From SAR202 cluster bacterium Io17-Chloro-G6 (GTDB lineage: Bacteria > Chloroflexota > Dehalococcoidia > UBA3495): a DNA stretch of 33,068 nucleotides. Positions within the stretch are counted from its first letter, which is position 1; each line of letters opens with the position of its first letter. The stretch covers positions 1 to 33,068 of the forward strand of contig MUCT01000044.1 in the NCBI GenBank assembly GCA_002816585.1. The letters run 5' to 3'. Below the pieces are notes generated by a model that was not told where the DNA came from, ran no database searches, and saw only the letters and a list, made by a program, of their open reading frames with translations. Below, one piece after another: positions 14,537-21,943 of the stretch. The translations under genes were made by a program, and so were the position numbers.

Positions 14537-14857
14537 TTAGGCCCAGGAGGCGCGACGCCCCAGCACCAAGCCGTTTTCCATCTCTAATTCCGCCTTCAGG
14601 TTGCGGAAGAACAGAAACTTCTTGCTGTCGACGTTTATCTCGGAGACGTGTTTAGCCAGGTTGGGCAGGATGAAAAGTTCGACGCCATCCTGATTTATCT
14701 TGCGGTATGGGGAAATGTTGCGGCGGGAGATTCGGGTATCGACCGATACCTCAGTGGAACTGCCGCCTCAAGACGTGAAGTTGACCAAGTCGATGGCCGC
14801 CTGGCCACCCTTGCTCTGGATATGTTCCACCGCTTCTGGTGTCAGATTGATCTGCAT
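14537..14857 (-). CDS. candidate selenoprotein with in-frame UGA (Sec30), 106 aa
   Basis: The frame from ATG 14857 (GAGAGG 7 nt upstream) runs 29 codons to TGA at 14770-14768, then stays open 76 more codons to TAA at 14539-14537. Read with selenocysteine it gives 106 residues: MQINLTPEAVEHIQSKGG, LVNFTS-U-GGSSTEV, and a well-formed C-terminal half (GVELFILPNLAKHV, then VDSKKFLFFRNLK). A SECIS-like hairpin follows 17 nt after the UGA. The start resembles HesB/IscA-type small proteins (LTPEA...), a group with known selenoproteins, but the assignment is tentative. U followed by GG suggests a redox or metal-binding loop. The gene ends a minus-strand run after HIT and YqeK. A nonsense-mutated pseudogene is the main alternative. 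Confidence 0.7.
14735..14750 (-). promoter_or_regulatory. SECIS-like stem-loop downstream of the in-frame UGA
   Basis: Minus-strand GGTATC-GGTC-GATACC is a perfect 6-bp stem with a GGUC loop. Bacterial SECIS elements read by SelB have a small apical loop with essential G-U; E. coli fdhF has GGUC within its loop. It begins 17 nt after the UGA, and the loop lies about 23 nt after it, within the usual range. Confidence 0.65.
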
Positions 14858-14970
14858 CCGGTTACCTCTCAAGCCGGTTGCCCCCAGCCGGCCGGCCCTG
14901 CATGGTTATTGGAACATTCACCTAGGATATATGATGCGTCAAGTCCCGTTGGGGTTCAAGACCCCGGGTA

Positions 14971-15549
14971 TCAGTCGCGAAGTTTCAAGATTAAGCTGTT
15001 GCGCGCGTCCACACTGGCCGGATGTATGGTTTCGCCCCTCTCAACTCGCGTTGCCATCTCCCGGGACAGGAATTCCAGCAGCGCCAGGTCTAGGCTTTCC
15101 CACGCCATGCCGCGCAACTTGTCCTGGTAGGAATAGACTGCCGCCTTCTGCGGGTCCAACTTGTCGGCCAGGAAAATCAGCTTGCCCAGGGAATTCAAAG
15201 ACGCATGAGCGGTAGAATGCCAGCGCACCGCTTCATACAGGTCCTGGTCGGTAAGGTTTTCTTCCCGGCGAAGTAGTTCTGCGCCCACCGGACCGTGAAG
15301 CAGAAGGGGGAAGTCCTGTTCCACATCGCTCACTTCCACGTCCAATTCGGCGGACATCCTCAGCAAGTCGTTGCTTGGGACCGCGCGGCAGACGTCGTGG
15401 GCCAAGGAGCCAAGCTCGGCGCGCTCAAGGTCGATGCCGTGGCGGCCGGCCAATTCAAGGGCCACATCACGCACCCGATCGATGTGGGCTTGCAGGCCAT
15501 CCGGCAGCGATTCCAGCCGGCTCTCGAGACGTTGGAGCAACTCGGGCAC
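14971..15549 (-). CDS. YqeK-like HD-domain phosphohydrolase (Ap4A hydrolase type)
   Basis: A 192-residue HD-superfamily metal-dependent hydrolase of the YqeK kind. Metal ligands are H22 (AHIDRVRDVALELA), H51-D52 (LAHDVCR), H85 (LLHGPVGAELL), H111 (VRWHSTAH) and D129 (LADKLDP). Length and motif order fit YqeK, which hydrolyses diadenosine tetraphosphate symmetrically; the usual neighbour nadD is absent here. It begins with GTG at 15549, 23 nt after the HIT gene stop, with a run of G as a weak Shine-Dalgarno. Adjacent to a HIT hydrolase, which can also act on dinucleoside polyphosphates, it suggests a nucleotide-cleaning pair (inference). Confidence 0.85.
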   Translation of the reverse strand: MPELLQRLESRLESLPDGLQAHIDRVRDVALELAGRHGIDLERAELGSLAHDVCRAVPSNDLLRMSAELDVEVSDVEQDFPLLLHGPVGAELLRREENLTDQDLYEAVRWHSTAHASLNSLGKLIFLADKLDPQKAAVYSYQDKLRGMAWESLDLALLEFLSREMATRVERGETIHPASVDARNSLILKLRD

Positions 15550-15572
15550 GGAAGAACCCCCAGGAATGGGCC

Positions 15573-15923
15573 TTAGCCCATTGCTCCCAGTTTTTTGCCC
15601 CCCAGGAGGTGCATGTGCGGGTGGGGTATCTCCTGGCCGGAGTCCTCGCCCTGGTTCAGCACCAACCGGTAGCCGCTGAGGGTGACGCCCTCGCGGCGGG
15701 CGATCTCCTCGGCAACTACGAACATGTGACCCATAATTGGCACCTGGCCCGGGCCCACGTAGGCCAGCGATGCGATGTGCATGTTGGGAATGATCAACAT
15801 GTGCACCGGCGCTTTGGGATTGATGTCTTTAATGGCAAAGACCCGGTCGTCCCGGTAGACCGGGGCGTCATGGGTTGGGTCTTGGGCCATGTTGCAAAAT
15901 ATGCATTGGTTGGCGGTGGTCAT
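15573..15923 (-). CDS. HIT family nucleotide hydrolase/transferase
   Basis: A 116-residue HIT (histidine triad) protein, HINT-like. It has zinc-type C7-x2-C10 near the N-terminus and the triad HPHMHLLGG (H101, H103, H105), the last part of the H-x-H-x-H-x-x motif. HINT enzymes hydrolyse adenosine phosphoramidates or related nucleotides in the cytosol. Start ATG 15923 has GGAGG 10 nt upstream. It lies 59 nt after the acyl-CoA dehydrogenase and 23 nt before yqeK on the same strand. Confidence 0.93.
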   Translation of the reverse strand: MTTANQCIFCNMAQDPTHDAPVYRDDRVFAIKDINPKAPVHMLIIPNMHIASLAYVGPGQVPIMGHMFVVAEEIARREGVTLSGYRLVLNQGEDSGQEIPHPHMHLLGGKKLGAMG

Positions 15924-15982
15924 GCCGTGCTTGCCTCCGTGGCTATTTGGGGCGTGAGTGTAACCAACTGGACCGGCAACAG

Positions 15983-17119
15983 CTATTCGTCATCCAGGTG
16001 CCGCAGGGCAACCTCTTTGTGGAGATTCGCGTCGCCGTAGGTCAACTCGTGAACCTTGGCCCGGCGGGTGTACAACTGAAGGTCGTGCTCTTTGGTGAAA
16101 CCGATTGCGCCGTGACACTGGTGAGCCGTGCCGCATACGCGGCGGTATGCCGGGCCGATCCAGGCTTTGGCCATGGCGACCTCCCGATGAGCGGGCAGGC
16201 CTTCTGACAGCCGCCAGACGGCCTGGTAAGCGATGTTCTTGGAGCCCTCGACGTCGGTGGCCATGCGCGCGCAGTGATGTTGGACAGCCTGGAAAGTGCC
16301 AATGGCGCGCCCAAACTGGGTGCGGCCTTTGGCGTATTCGACGGTCATGTCTAACACGGCCTGCGCCCCGCCCAACATCTCGATGCATTGGGCTGCCGTG
16401 GCCCTCATGATTGCCCGTTCGACGGTGGGCCAGCCGTCGCCAACTCCGCCGATCACTGAATCCTCGGGCACGTTAACTTTGTCCAGACAGACCTCAAACA
16501 CCTGTTCGTTGCCGATGGACCTCATCGGCGTGACTTGCAGACCCACGGCATCTGAAGGCACCAGGAATAGGGTGACGCCCTTCTCCGGGTCCGAATCGGT
16601 CGACGTCCGGGCAGCCACGATAATCATGTCGGCGGCGCGGGCCGCGGGTACGAATAGTTTGGTGCCAGTAATCTCATAGCTGCCGCCGTTCTTTTGGGCG
16701 CTGGCCTCGATGCCCCAGGGCTCGTAGGTAGCGCTGGCTTCGTTGACCGCCAAGGTCATGGTCACCGTTCCAGCGCAGATGCGGCTGAGCAAATCATCTT
16801 TCTGGGCATCGGAGCCGCCGTCTAAGACGGTCATGCCGCCGAGCACTACTGTGGCGAAGAAGGGACTAGGGGCCAGGGAACGGCCGATCTCTTCTAGTAG
16901 CACGCCCAGGTCGGCAAACGTGCCGCCGGTGCCGCCGTACTGCTCGGGAAAGGCTACTCCGGTCCAGCCGAGGGCAATCATCTGCCGCCACAGTTCATCG
17001 GTATAGCCCCGTGAGTCTTCCTCCATCTCCCTGACCAGGGTGAGGGGGCATTCCCGGGACAAGAATTCCTGGGCGCTGGTCTTCAGCATTTGCTGTATCT
17101 CGGTTAAGCCCAGGTCCAT
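15983..17119 (-). CDS. acyl-CoA dehydrogenase family protein (FadE-like partner type)
   Basis: A 378-residue acyl-CoA dehydrogenase fold. It has MDLGLTEIQQMLKTSAQEFL, a central domain with MTLAVNEASATYEPW replacing the usual T-E-P-x-x-G-S-D signature, and the C-terminal GAIGFTKEHDLQLYTRRAK then TYGDANLHKEV. The classical catalytic Glu context (Y-E-G-T) is absent. Such divergent copies are typical of one subunit of mixed FadE heterotetramers; the other subunit type resembles the protein at 11484-12659. The start is ATG 17119 with GGAGG 8 nt upstream; a TTG five codons earlier overlaps the Shine-Dalgarno and is less likely. It is first in a minus-strand run leading to HIT, yqeK and the candidate selenoprotein. 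Confidence 0.9.
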   Translation of the reverse strand: MDLGLTEIQQMLKTSAQEFLSRECPLTLVREMEEDSRGYTDELWRQMIALGWTGVAFPEQYGGTGGTFADLGVLLEEIGRSLAPSPFFATVVLGGMTVLDGGSDAQKDDLLSRICAGTVTMTLAVNEASATYEPWGIEASAQKNGGSYEITGTKLFVPAARAADMIIVAARTSTDSDPEKGVTLFLVPSDAVGLQVTPMRSIGNEQVFEVCLDKVNVPEDSVIGGVGDGWPTVERAIMRATAAQCIEMLGGAQAVLDMTVEYAKGRTQFGRAIGTFQAVQHHCARMATDVEGSKNIAYQAVWRLSEGLPAHREVAMAKAWIGPAYRRVCGTAHQCHGAIGFTKEHDLQLYTRRAKVHELTYGDANLHKEVALRHLDDE

Positions 17120-17192
17120 TTCATTTTCCTCCAATGTTTGGACGCAGCGGGGATGCAGGCGATTTGAGCGGAGCTAGTATAGCCCATAGACT

Positions 17193-17428
17193 GGGGTGTG
17201 GGTAGTGGGCGCGGTTCATATTGAGACCCCCTCTTGGTTCCGCTCATCCTGAGCTCGTCGAAGGACCCGGACTTGCCTGCAGCCGTGGTTCGACAAGCTC
17301 ACCATGAGCGGGGGTGTGGGTAGTGGGCGCGGTTCATATTGAGACCCCCTCTTGGTTCCGCTCATCCTGAGCCCGTCGAAGGACCCGGACTTGCCTGCAG
17401 CCGTGGTTCGACAAGCTCACCATGAGCG
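17193..17428. repeat. 118-bp tandem duplication of a REP-like palindrome
   Basis: Two 118-bp copies (17193-17310 and 17311-17428) differ at about one base. Each holds an imperfect inverted repeat: one arm reads CGCTCATCCTGAGC then a GTCGAA core, and the other reads TTCGACAAGCTCACCATGAG. This palindrome type is common between genes in many bacteria. It fills most of the gap 17120-17477, which holds no gene. Confidence 0.92.
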
Positions 17429-17477
17429 GAGGTGAGGGCGCGTGTCATAGCCGATATCACGTCCTAGTCCGATTGGC

Positions 17478-17864
17478 CTACCCCTTGGCCGGCTCCACCT
17501 CAACCACGATCTCCACCGGGGTGTTGCGCGCGACGATTATCTCCATATCCTCGGAGCCGTCGTTGACCGGTTGGTGGGTGGCGTCGGCCGGAACGTAGAT
17601 GAAGTCGCCGGGGCCAATCGTCAGTTCGGTTTCCAGGTTATCCCCAATCACGAACCGGCCGTGGCCCTTGACCACGTAGATGGCCGACTCGCAGTTCGTG
17701 TGATAGTGGGGACTGGAGGCGCAGTGGGGCGGGATGGTCGCGATAGCCAAATGGATGCCCGTGGAGCCGGTCAGCTTCTCTGAGACCCCGGCCAACCGGG
17801 TCATGGCCCCAGACTGAATCCCCACTTCCAAGCCTTCTGGATGGACCACTTTGATCTCGGACAT
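17478..17864 (-). CDS. cupin domain protein
   Basis: A 128-residue single-cupin protein. Motif 1 is SPHYHTNCESAIYVVKGHG, with metal ligands H53, H55 and E59. Motif 2 is PGDFIYVPADATHQPVN, with H97. A mononuclear metal site (Fe or Mn) and a small carboxylate or aromatic substrate are likely, but the reaction cannot be read. ATG 17864 has GGAG 6 nt upstream. It starts 22 nt after the aminotransferase stop, so the two are probably one operon. Confidence 0.92.
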   Translation of the reverse strand: MSEIKVVHPEGLEVGIQSGAMTRLAGVSEKLTGSTGIHLAIATIPPHCASSPHYHTNCESAIYVVKGHGRFVIGDNLETELTIGPGDFIYVPADATHQPVNDGSEDMEIIVARNTPVEIVVEVEPAKG

Positions 17865-17886
17865 CTTACTCTCCGGTTCGTGTTGA

Positions 17887-19053
17887 CTAGATGCTGCGGA
17901 CTAACTTGTCCAACTGGCTGATGGCCTTCTTAATATTTTCCTGGGAGTTGGCGTAGGACAGGCGGACGTATCCCTCGCCGTACTCTCCGAAGGCGCTGCC
18001 GGACAGGAGGGCCACACCGGCCTCGTTCATCGCCCGTTCTTCGAATTCGATGCTGGTCAGTCCCGTTTCCTTGATGCTAGGGAAGACGTAGAACGCTCCC
18101 TCTGGCTCTGGGCAGTTGATCCCGTGAATACTGCGAAGCCCGTCGGTGATGAGCCTGCGTCGGACTCCGAACTCAGCGATCATTGCTTCGATCTCGTCTC
18201 TGGGCCCTTCCAGAGCCGCCACGGCTGCTTTCTGGGTGAACGAGGCGGCGCAGGACACGCTGTTAACTGCCAGCTTCACCACGTGGGGCACCAGTTCTTC
18301 GGGCATGATTCCGTAGCCCAGACGCCACCCGGTCATGGCGTAGCTCTTGGAAAACCCGTCCAGGATGATCGTGCGCTCCTGCATGCCCGGAATGGATGAG
18401 ATGCTGAAGTGCTCGCCGTTATAGAGGATGTCTTTATAGATCTCGTCAGCTAGGACATATAGGCCCGGATGTTGCAACACCACATTGGCGATGGTCTCAA
18501 GTTCCTGCTTGGTGAGCGCCGAACCGCAAGGGTTCTCAGGAGAGTTGAGGATCAAGAGACGGGTCTTGTCGGTGATCATGCCTGGCAGTGAATCCAAGTC
18601 GGGGTGGTAGCCCTTATCCTCATGCAGTTGCATGGGCACCGGCGTGGCCCCGGAGAACTTGATCATGGACTCGTATATGGGGAAGCCGGGGTTGGGATAG
18701 ATGACCTCAACACCCGGTTCTGCCAAGGCCAACAGCACGTAGAACATAATCGGTTTGGCGCCCGGCGTGACCACGACGTTGGCCGGGTCAGTGTCGGTCC
18801 CCCGCACCTCTCGGCTATTGCGGGCGATGGCCTCCCGCAGATCGGGCAGGCCTGCCGTGGGGCCGTAATGGGTGAAGCCGTCGCTGATGGCCTGCATGCC
18901 GGCTTCGACGATGTGCCTGGGGGTATCGAAGTCAGGCTCGCCAATTTCCAGGTGGATTATCTCCTTACCCTGGGCCTCCAGTGCCCGCGCCTTGGCCAGC
19001 ACCTCAAATGCCGACTCAGTTCCCAGGTCGTTCATTCGGGCAGCTACTTTCAT
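17887..19053 (-). CDS. class I/II pyridoxal-phosphate aminotransferase (aspartate aminotransferase-like)
   Basis: A 388-residue fold-type I PLP aminotransferase. It shows IGEPDFDTP (37-45), Y63 of the HYGPTAGLP segment, NSPENPCG (170-177), DEIY (203-206), PLP lysine K236 in SKSYAMTGWR, and a C-terminal arginine in YVRLSYA that would bind the substrate carboxylate. The class includes aspartate, alanine and aromatic transaminases, and specificity is undecided. ATG 19053 is chosen with GGAGGAG just upstream; an earlier TTG (19080) lacks support. It is followed by the cupin gene. It lies downstream of argG, separated by a REP-like element, so it is probably not part of the arginine operon. Confidence 0.92.
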   Translation of the reverse strand: MKVAARMNDLGTESAFEVLAKARALEAQGKEIIHLEIGEPDFDTPRHIVEAGMQAISDGFTHYGPTAGLPDLREAIARNSREVRGTDTDPANVVVTPGAKPIMFYVLLALAEPGVEVIYPNPGFPIYESMIKFSGATPVPMQLHEDKGYHPDLDSLPGMITDKTRLLILNSPENPCGSALTKQELETIANVVLQHPGLYVLADEIYKDILYNGEHFSISSIPGMQERTIILDGFSKSYAMTGWRLGYGIMPEELVPHVVKLAVNSVSCAASFTQKAAVAALEGPRDEIEAMIAEFGVRRRLITDGLRSIHGINCPEPEGAFYVFPSIKETGLTSIEFEERAMNEAGVALLSGSAFGEYGEGYVRLSYANSQENIKKAISQLDKLVRSI

Positions 19054-19100
19054 CGCTCCTCCAGGTCTAGTTCTTTGCAAAGTAAGTCACCTGAGCCTCC

Positions 19101-19198
19101 GTTCGTGGTGAGCCTGTCGAACCATTGCTTAAGCTAAGACTGGTTTCCGCGAGGAGCACGGCTAGGGCGCGTCCTTCGACGGAGCTCAGGACGAACGT
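19101..19198. repeat. REP-like imperfect inverted repeat
   Basis: The left arm CGTTCGTGGTGAGCCTGTCG (19101-19120) and the right arm (19174-19198, ending CAGGACGAACG) are imperfect complements. It is the same family as the 17193-17428 repeats and sits between argG and the aminotransferase. Confidence 0.8.
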
Positions 19199-19238
19199 AT
19201 GGGCGAACCGGCTCACTCCAAAACCGGGCCAGGTGGAC

Positions 19239-20429
19239 TCACTCCGACTGAACTTGGTTCTCGGTGCGCACCGAAAGTCCGTAGATCTTGATGAAACCCT
19301 CGGCCGAACTGTGGTCGAACTCATCCGCCCGGTCGTAGGTAGCCAAGCCGTAGCTGTACAAGGCCTTGGGCGCCTCTCGTCCTACCACGGTGCAGGTCCC
19401 CTTATGCAGCCGGACCCGGACATCGCCGGTAACGAATCGTTGGGTACTTTGCACGTAGGCATTCAGGTCGGCCCGGTGGGCGGTGAACCAAAGGCCGTTG
19501 TAGATCACGTCGGCGTATTCCTGAGCGATCCGGGCTTTGGTTCGAGCCTGGTCTCTGGTCAGGGTCATCGCCTCCAACGAAGCGTGGGCCCCGTGCAGCA
19601 CTGTGGCTGCCGGGCATTCGTAGATCTCCCGCGACTTGATGCCCACCAACCGGTTTTCGACATGGTCGATGCGCCCGATGCCGTGTCTGCCGGCCAAGGT
19701 GTTCAGGTGGCTTATCAGGCCGGACCCGGCCATGGTCTCGCCGTCGATCGCCTTGGGCACGCCACATTCGAAGTGAATCTCGACGTAGGCCGGCTCGTCG
19801 GGAGTCTCGCCTATCGGACTGGTCCAGGCATAGGCGTCTTCTGGTGGTTCCAGCCAAGGGTCTTCCAGTTCGCCGGCCTCGACGCTGCGGCCCCACAGGT
19901 TCTCGTCGGTGGAGAACCGGCTTCGATTGGCGTTGATGGGCAGATTGCGGGCCTGGCCGTATTCGATTTCATCATCCCGGCTCATGCCCCAGTCACGTAT
20001 GGGGGCGATCACGTCTATGTCCGGCCCCAGTGCGGCAATACCGACTTCCAACCGGACCTGGTCGTTGCCCTTGCCAGTGCAGCCGTGGGCGATGGCGAAG
20101 GCGTCGTGTTCCCGCGCCGCTTCCACCAGGTAACGGGCGATGAGCGGGCGCCCCAAGGCCGTGGCCAACGGATATTGGCCCTCGTAGATCGTCCCTGCCT
20201 GCAGGGAAGGGAACAGAAATTCGTTCACCAAGGTGTCCTTACCATCGACGGTCAGGGCTTCCACGGCGCCGATGCTCAGCGCCCGCTGGCGGATGGATTC
20301 CAGGTCCACCATGCCCAGGTCAATGGTCAGCGTGATTATGTCTGCGTCGTACTTCTCCTGCAGCCAGGGCACCGCCACGGTGGTGTCCAAGCCCCCGCTG
20401 TAGGCCAGCACTATCTTTGGATTTGCCAT
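19239..20429 (-). CDS. argG: argininosuccinate synthase
   Basis: A 396-residue ArgG. It condenses citrulline and aspartate with ATP to argininosuccinate, the penultimate step of arginine synthesis. The N-type ATP pyrophosphatase P-loop is AYSGGLDTT (9-17). Other family hallmarks are IAHGCTGKGNDQVR, ENLWGRS, HGIGRIDHVENRLVGIKSR and GLWFTAHR. Length is normal. The ATG at 20429 has no clear Shine-Dalgarno, and a palindromic repeat (20452-20527) lies just upstream. It is the last gene of the minus-strand arginine cluster; argH, argF and argC are not in the window. Confidence 0.98.
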   Translation of the reverse strand: MANPKIVLAYSGGLDTTVAVPWLQEKYDADIITLTIDLGMVDLESIRQRALSIGAVEALTVDGKDTLVNEFLFPSLQAGTIYEGQYPLATALGRPLIARYLVEAAREHDAFAIAHGCTGKGNDQVRLEVGIAALGPDIDVIAPIRDWGMSRDDEIEYGQARNLPINANRSRFSTDENLWGRSVEAGELEDPWLEPPEDAYAWTSPIGETPDEPAYVEIHFECGVPKAIDGETMAGSGLISHLNTLAGRHGIGRIDHVENRLVGIKSREIYECPAATVLHGAHASLEAMTLTRDQARTKARIAQEYADVIYNGLWFTAHRADLNAYVQSTQRFVTGDVRVRLHKGTCTVVGREAPKALYSYGLATYDRADEFDHSSAEGFIKIYGLSVRTENQVQSE

Positions 20430-20451
20430 TGTTGGCTAGGTTGCTCCCCGG

Positions 20452-20527
20452 CCCCCATCCTAACCTTCCCCCCGGACGGGGAAAGGGACTAATTCTCTCC
20501 CCTTACAGGGGAGAGTTAGAGTGGGGG
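20452..20527. repeat. palindromic intergenic repeat upstream of argG
   Basis: The outer arms CCCCCATCCTAACCTTCCCC (20452-20471) and GGGGAGAGTTAGAGTGGGGG (20508-20527) are imperfect complements. Inside lies a hairpin CTCTCCCC-TTACA-GGGGAGAG. It is a dispersed-repeat type and may terminate or stabilise mRNA between hicB-like and argG. Confidence 0.75.
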
Positions 20528-20563
20528 TGAAATGGTACTCCCCAGTCTCATCTTTAGGCGGTA

Positions 20564-20725
20564 CTAGTCATCTTCAAGACAGAGGGCGATGACCTCTTTG
20601 ATATTGACCATCAGTTCGTCAAGGGTTTTTCCCTGGGTGTAGCACCCCCTCAGTTGGGGAACCTCCCCGACGAAAAACCCATCTTCGTCCCTTTCGATAA
20701 CTACGTAAAATGCGCGGTTAGCCAT
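20564..20725 (-). CDS. HicB-family small protein, 53 aa
   Basis: A 53-residue protein with the HicB/UPF0150 core fold: FYVVIERDEDGFFVGEVPQL, then RGCYTQGKTLDELMVNIKEV and IALCLEDD. In type II toxin-antitoxin systems HicB folds over the HicA RNase. Here no hicA-like frame is adjacent, so it is an orphan. It lacks the C-terminal DNA-binding extension of full HicB. GAGG lies 5 nt before the ATG. It lies 27 nt after argD and before argG on the same strand, so it is transcribed with the arginine genes. Confidence 0.85.
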   Translation of the reverse strand: MANRAFYVVIERDEDGFFVGEVPQLRGCYTQGKTLDELMVNIKEVIALCLEDD

Positions 20726-20752
20726 CGCAACCTCATGTTTGGTGGCCTTTCT

Positions 20753-21943
20753 TTAGATGGTCGCCAGGGCGTTGCCCAATCGCTCGACACCTTGGTCAAT
20801 CTCTTCTTTGGTGATCGTCAGGGGCGGCATGAAGCGGATGGTGGTTGGCCGGGGCGCGTTCAGCAAGATTCCGGCTTCGTTGGCCGCGGTCAACACCTGG
20901 CCTGAGAGTTCGCTCTCGAAATCCATGGCGGCCAGCAGGCCCTTGCCGCGCACTTCTGAGACGAAGGAGAAACGTCCCTTAAGGTCGTTCAGCCGCCCCA
21001 ACAGGTAGGGCTCCATCTCCTTGGTCTTGGCCGGGATGTCGTTGTCAATGAGGAACCGGGTACCGGCGTAGGCGGCGGCAGTGGTGAGCATGTTGCCGCC
21101 GAAGGTCGAACCGTGGTCTCCCGGCACCAGCGCCATGCAATGCTCTTTGGATAGGAACGCTCCGATGGGCACGCCGTAGCCCAAGCCCTTGGCCAGGGTC
21201 ATAACGTCGGGCTCCACGCCGTATTCCTGGTATCCGAACAAACTGCCCAAACGTCCCATGCCGGTCTGCACTTCGTCCAATATCAACAGGATGCCCTGCT
21301 GGTCACACCAATCCCTGACGCGTTTCAGGTAGTCGGGGGCGGGAATAACCACTCCGGCCTCCCCCTGGACCGGCTCGATCATGACCGCTGCCGTCTGATC
21401 GGTGGTGGCGTTCATGATGGCTTCGACGTCGTTGTAATCGACATGGACGAATCCAGGCTGCAAGGGAGTGAAATTCTCTTGATAGTGGGGCTGACCGGTG
21501 GCGGCCAACGTTCCCATGGTGCGGCCGTGGAAGGAGTTTAGGGCCGTGATGATCTCAAAAGCGCCGTCGCGGTTGAGCTTACCGTAACGTCGGGCAAGTT
21601 TCATCGCCCCCTCGTTGGCCTCGGCCCCGCTGTTGCCAAAAAAAACCAGGTCCAGGGCGCTGTTCTCGACCAGAGTCTCAGCCAATTGTAGCTGCGGGAC
21701 GCTGTAGAACTGGTTCGACACCTGCATCAATGTTGCGGCCTGGTCGGCGATGGCCTTGGTCACCGCGGGGTGGCAGTGTCCCAACTGGTTCACGGCCCAG
21801 CCGCCAACGAAGTCCAGATACTCTTTGCCGTCGGCGTCCCAGGCACGCGTGCCTTCGCCCCTGACCAGCACCACCGGTTGGCGGCGCACCGTCTGGGCGT
21901 AATACTTTTTTTCTACCTCGATCCAATCACTGCTCTTGGTCAT
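20753..21943 (-). CDS. argD: acetylornithine/succinyldiaminopimelate aminotransferase
   Basis: A 396-residue class III PLP aminotransferase. Hallmarks are GNSGAEANEGAMKLAR (103-118), SFHGRTMGTLAATG (137-150), DEVQTGMGR (223-231) and PLP lysine K252 in TLAKGLGYGVP. It converts N-acetylglutamate semialdehyde to N-acetylornithine with glutamate as donor; related enzymes also serve lysine synthesis. Its ATG overlaps the stop of the UPF0182 gene as ATGA (21943-21940), so the two are translationally coupled. Placement with argJ, argB and argG supports the arginine role. Confidence 0.95.
   Translation of the reverse strand: MTKSSDWIEVEKKYYAQTVRRQPVVLVRGEGTRAWDADGKEYLDFVGGWAVNQLGHCHPAVTKAIADQAATLMQVSNQFYSVPQLQLAETLVENSALDLVFFGNSGAEANEGAMKLARRYGKLNRDGAFEIITALNSFHGRTMGTLAATGQPHYQENFTPLQPGFVHVDYNDVEAIMNATTDQTAAVMIEPVQGEAGVVIPAPDYLKRVRDWCDQQGILLILDEVQTGMGRLGSLFGYQEYGVEPDVMTLAKGLGYGVPIGAFLSKEHCMALVPGDHGSTFGGNMLTTAAAYAGTRFLIDNDIPAKTKEMEPYLLGRLNDLKGRFSFVSEVRGKGLLAAMDFESELSGQVLTAANEAGILLNAPRPTTIRFMPPLTITKEEIDQGVERLGNALATI

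Noticed and set aside
19125..20492. 455-codon plus-strand frame opposite argG
   Set aside because: An antisense shadow of a GC-rich conserved gene; argG has full motif support and this frame has none.
20564..20725. Complete HicAB toxin-antitoxin system
   Set aside because: Only the HicB-like part is present; neither flank has room for a hicA gene, since argD and argG conserved ends lie directly beside it.
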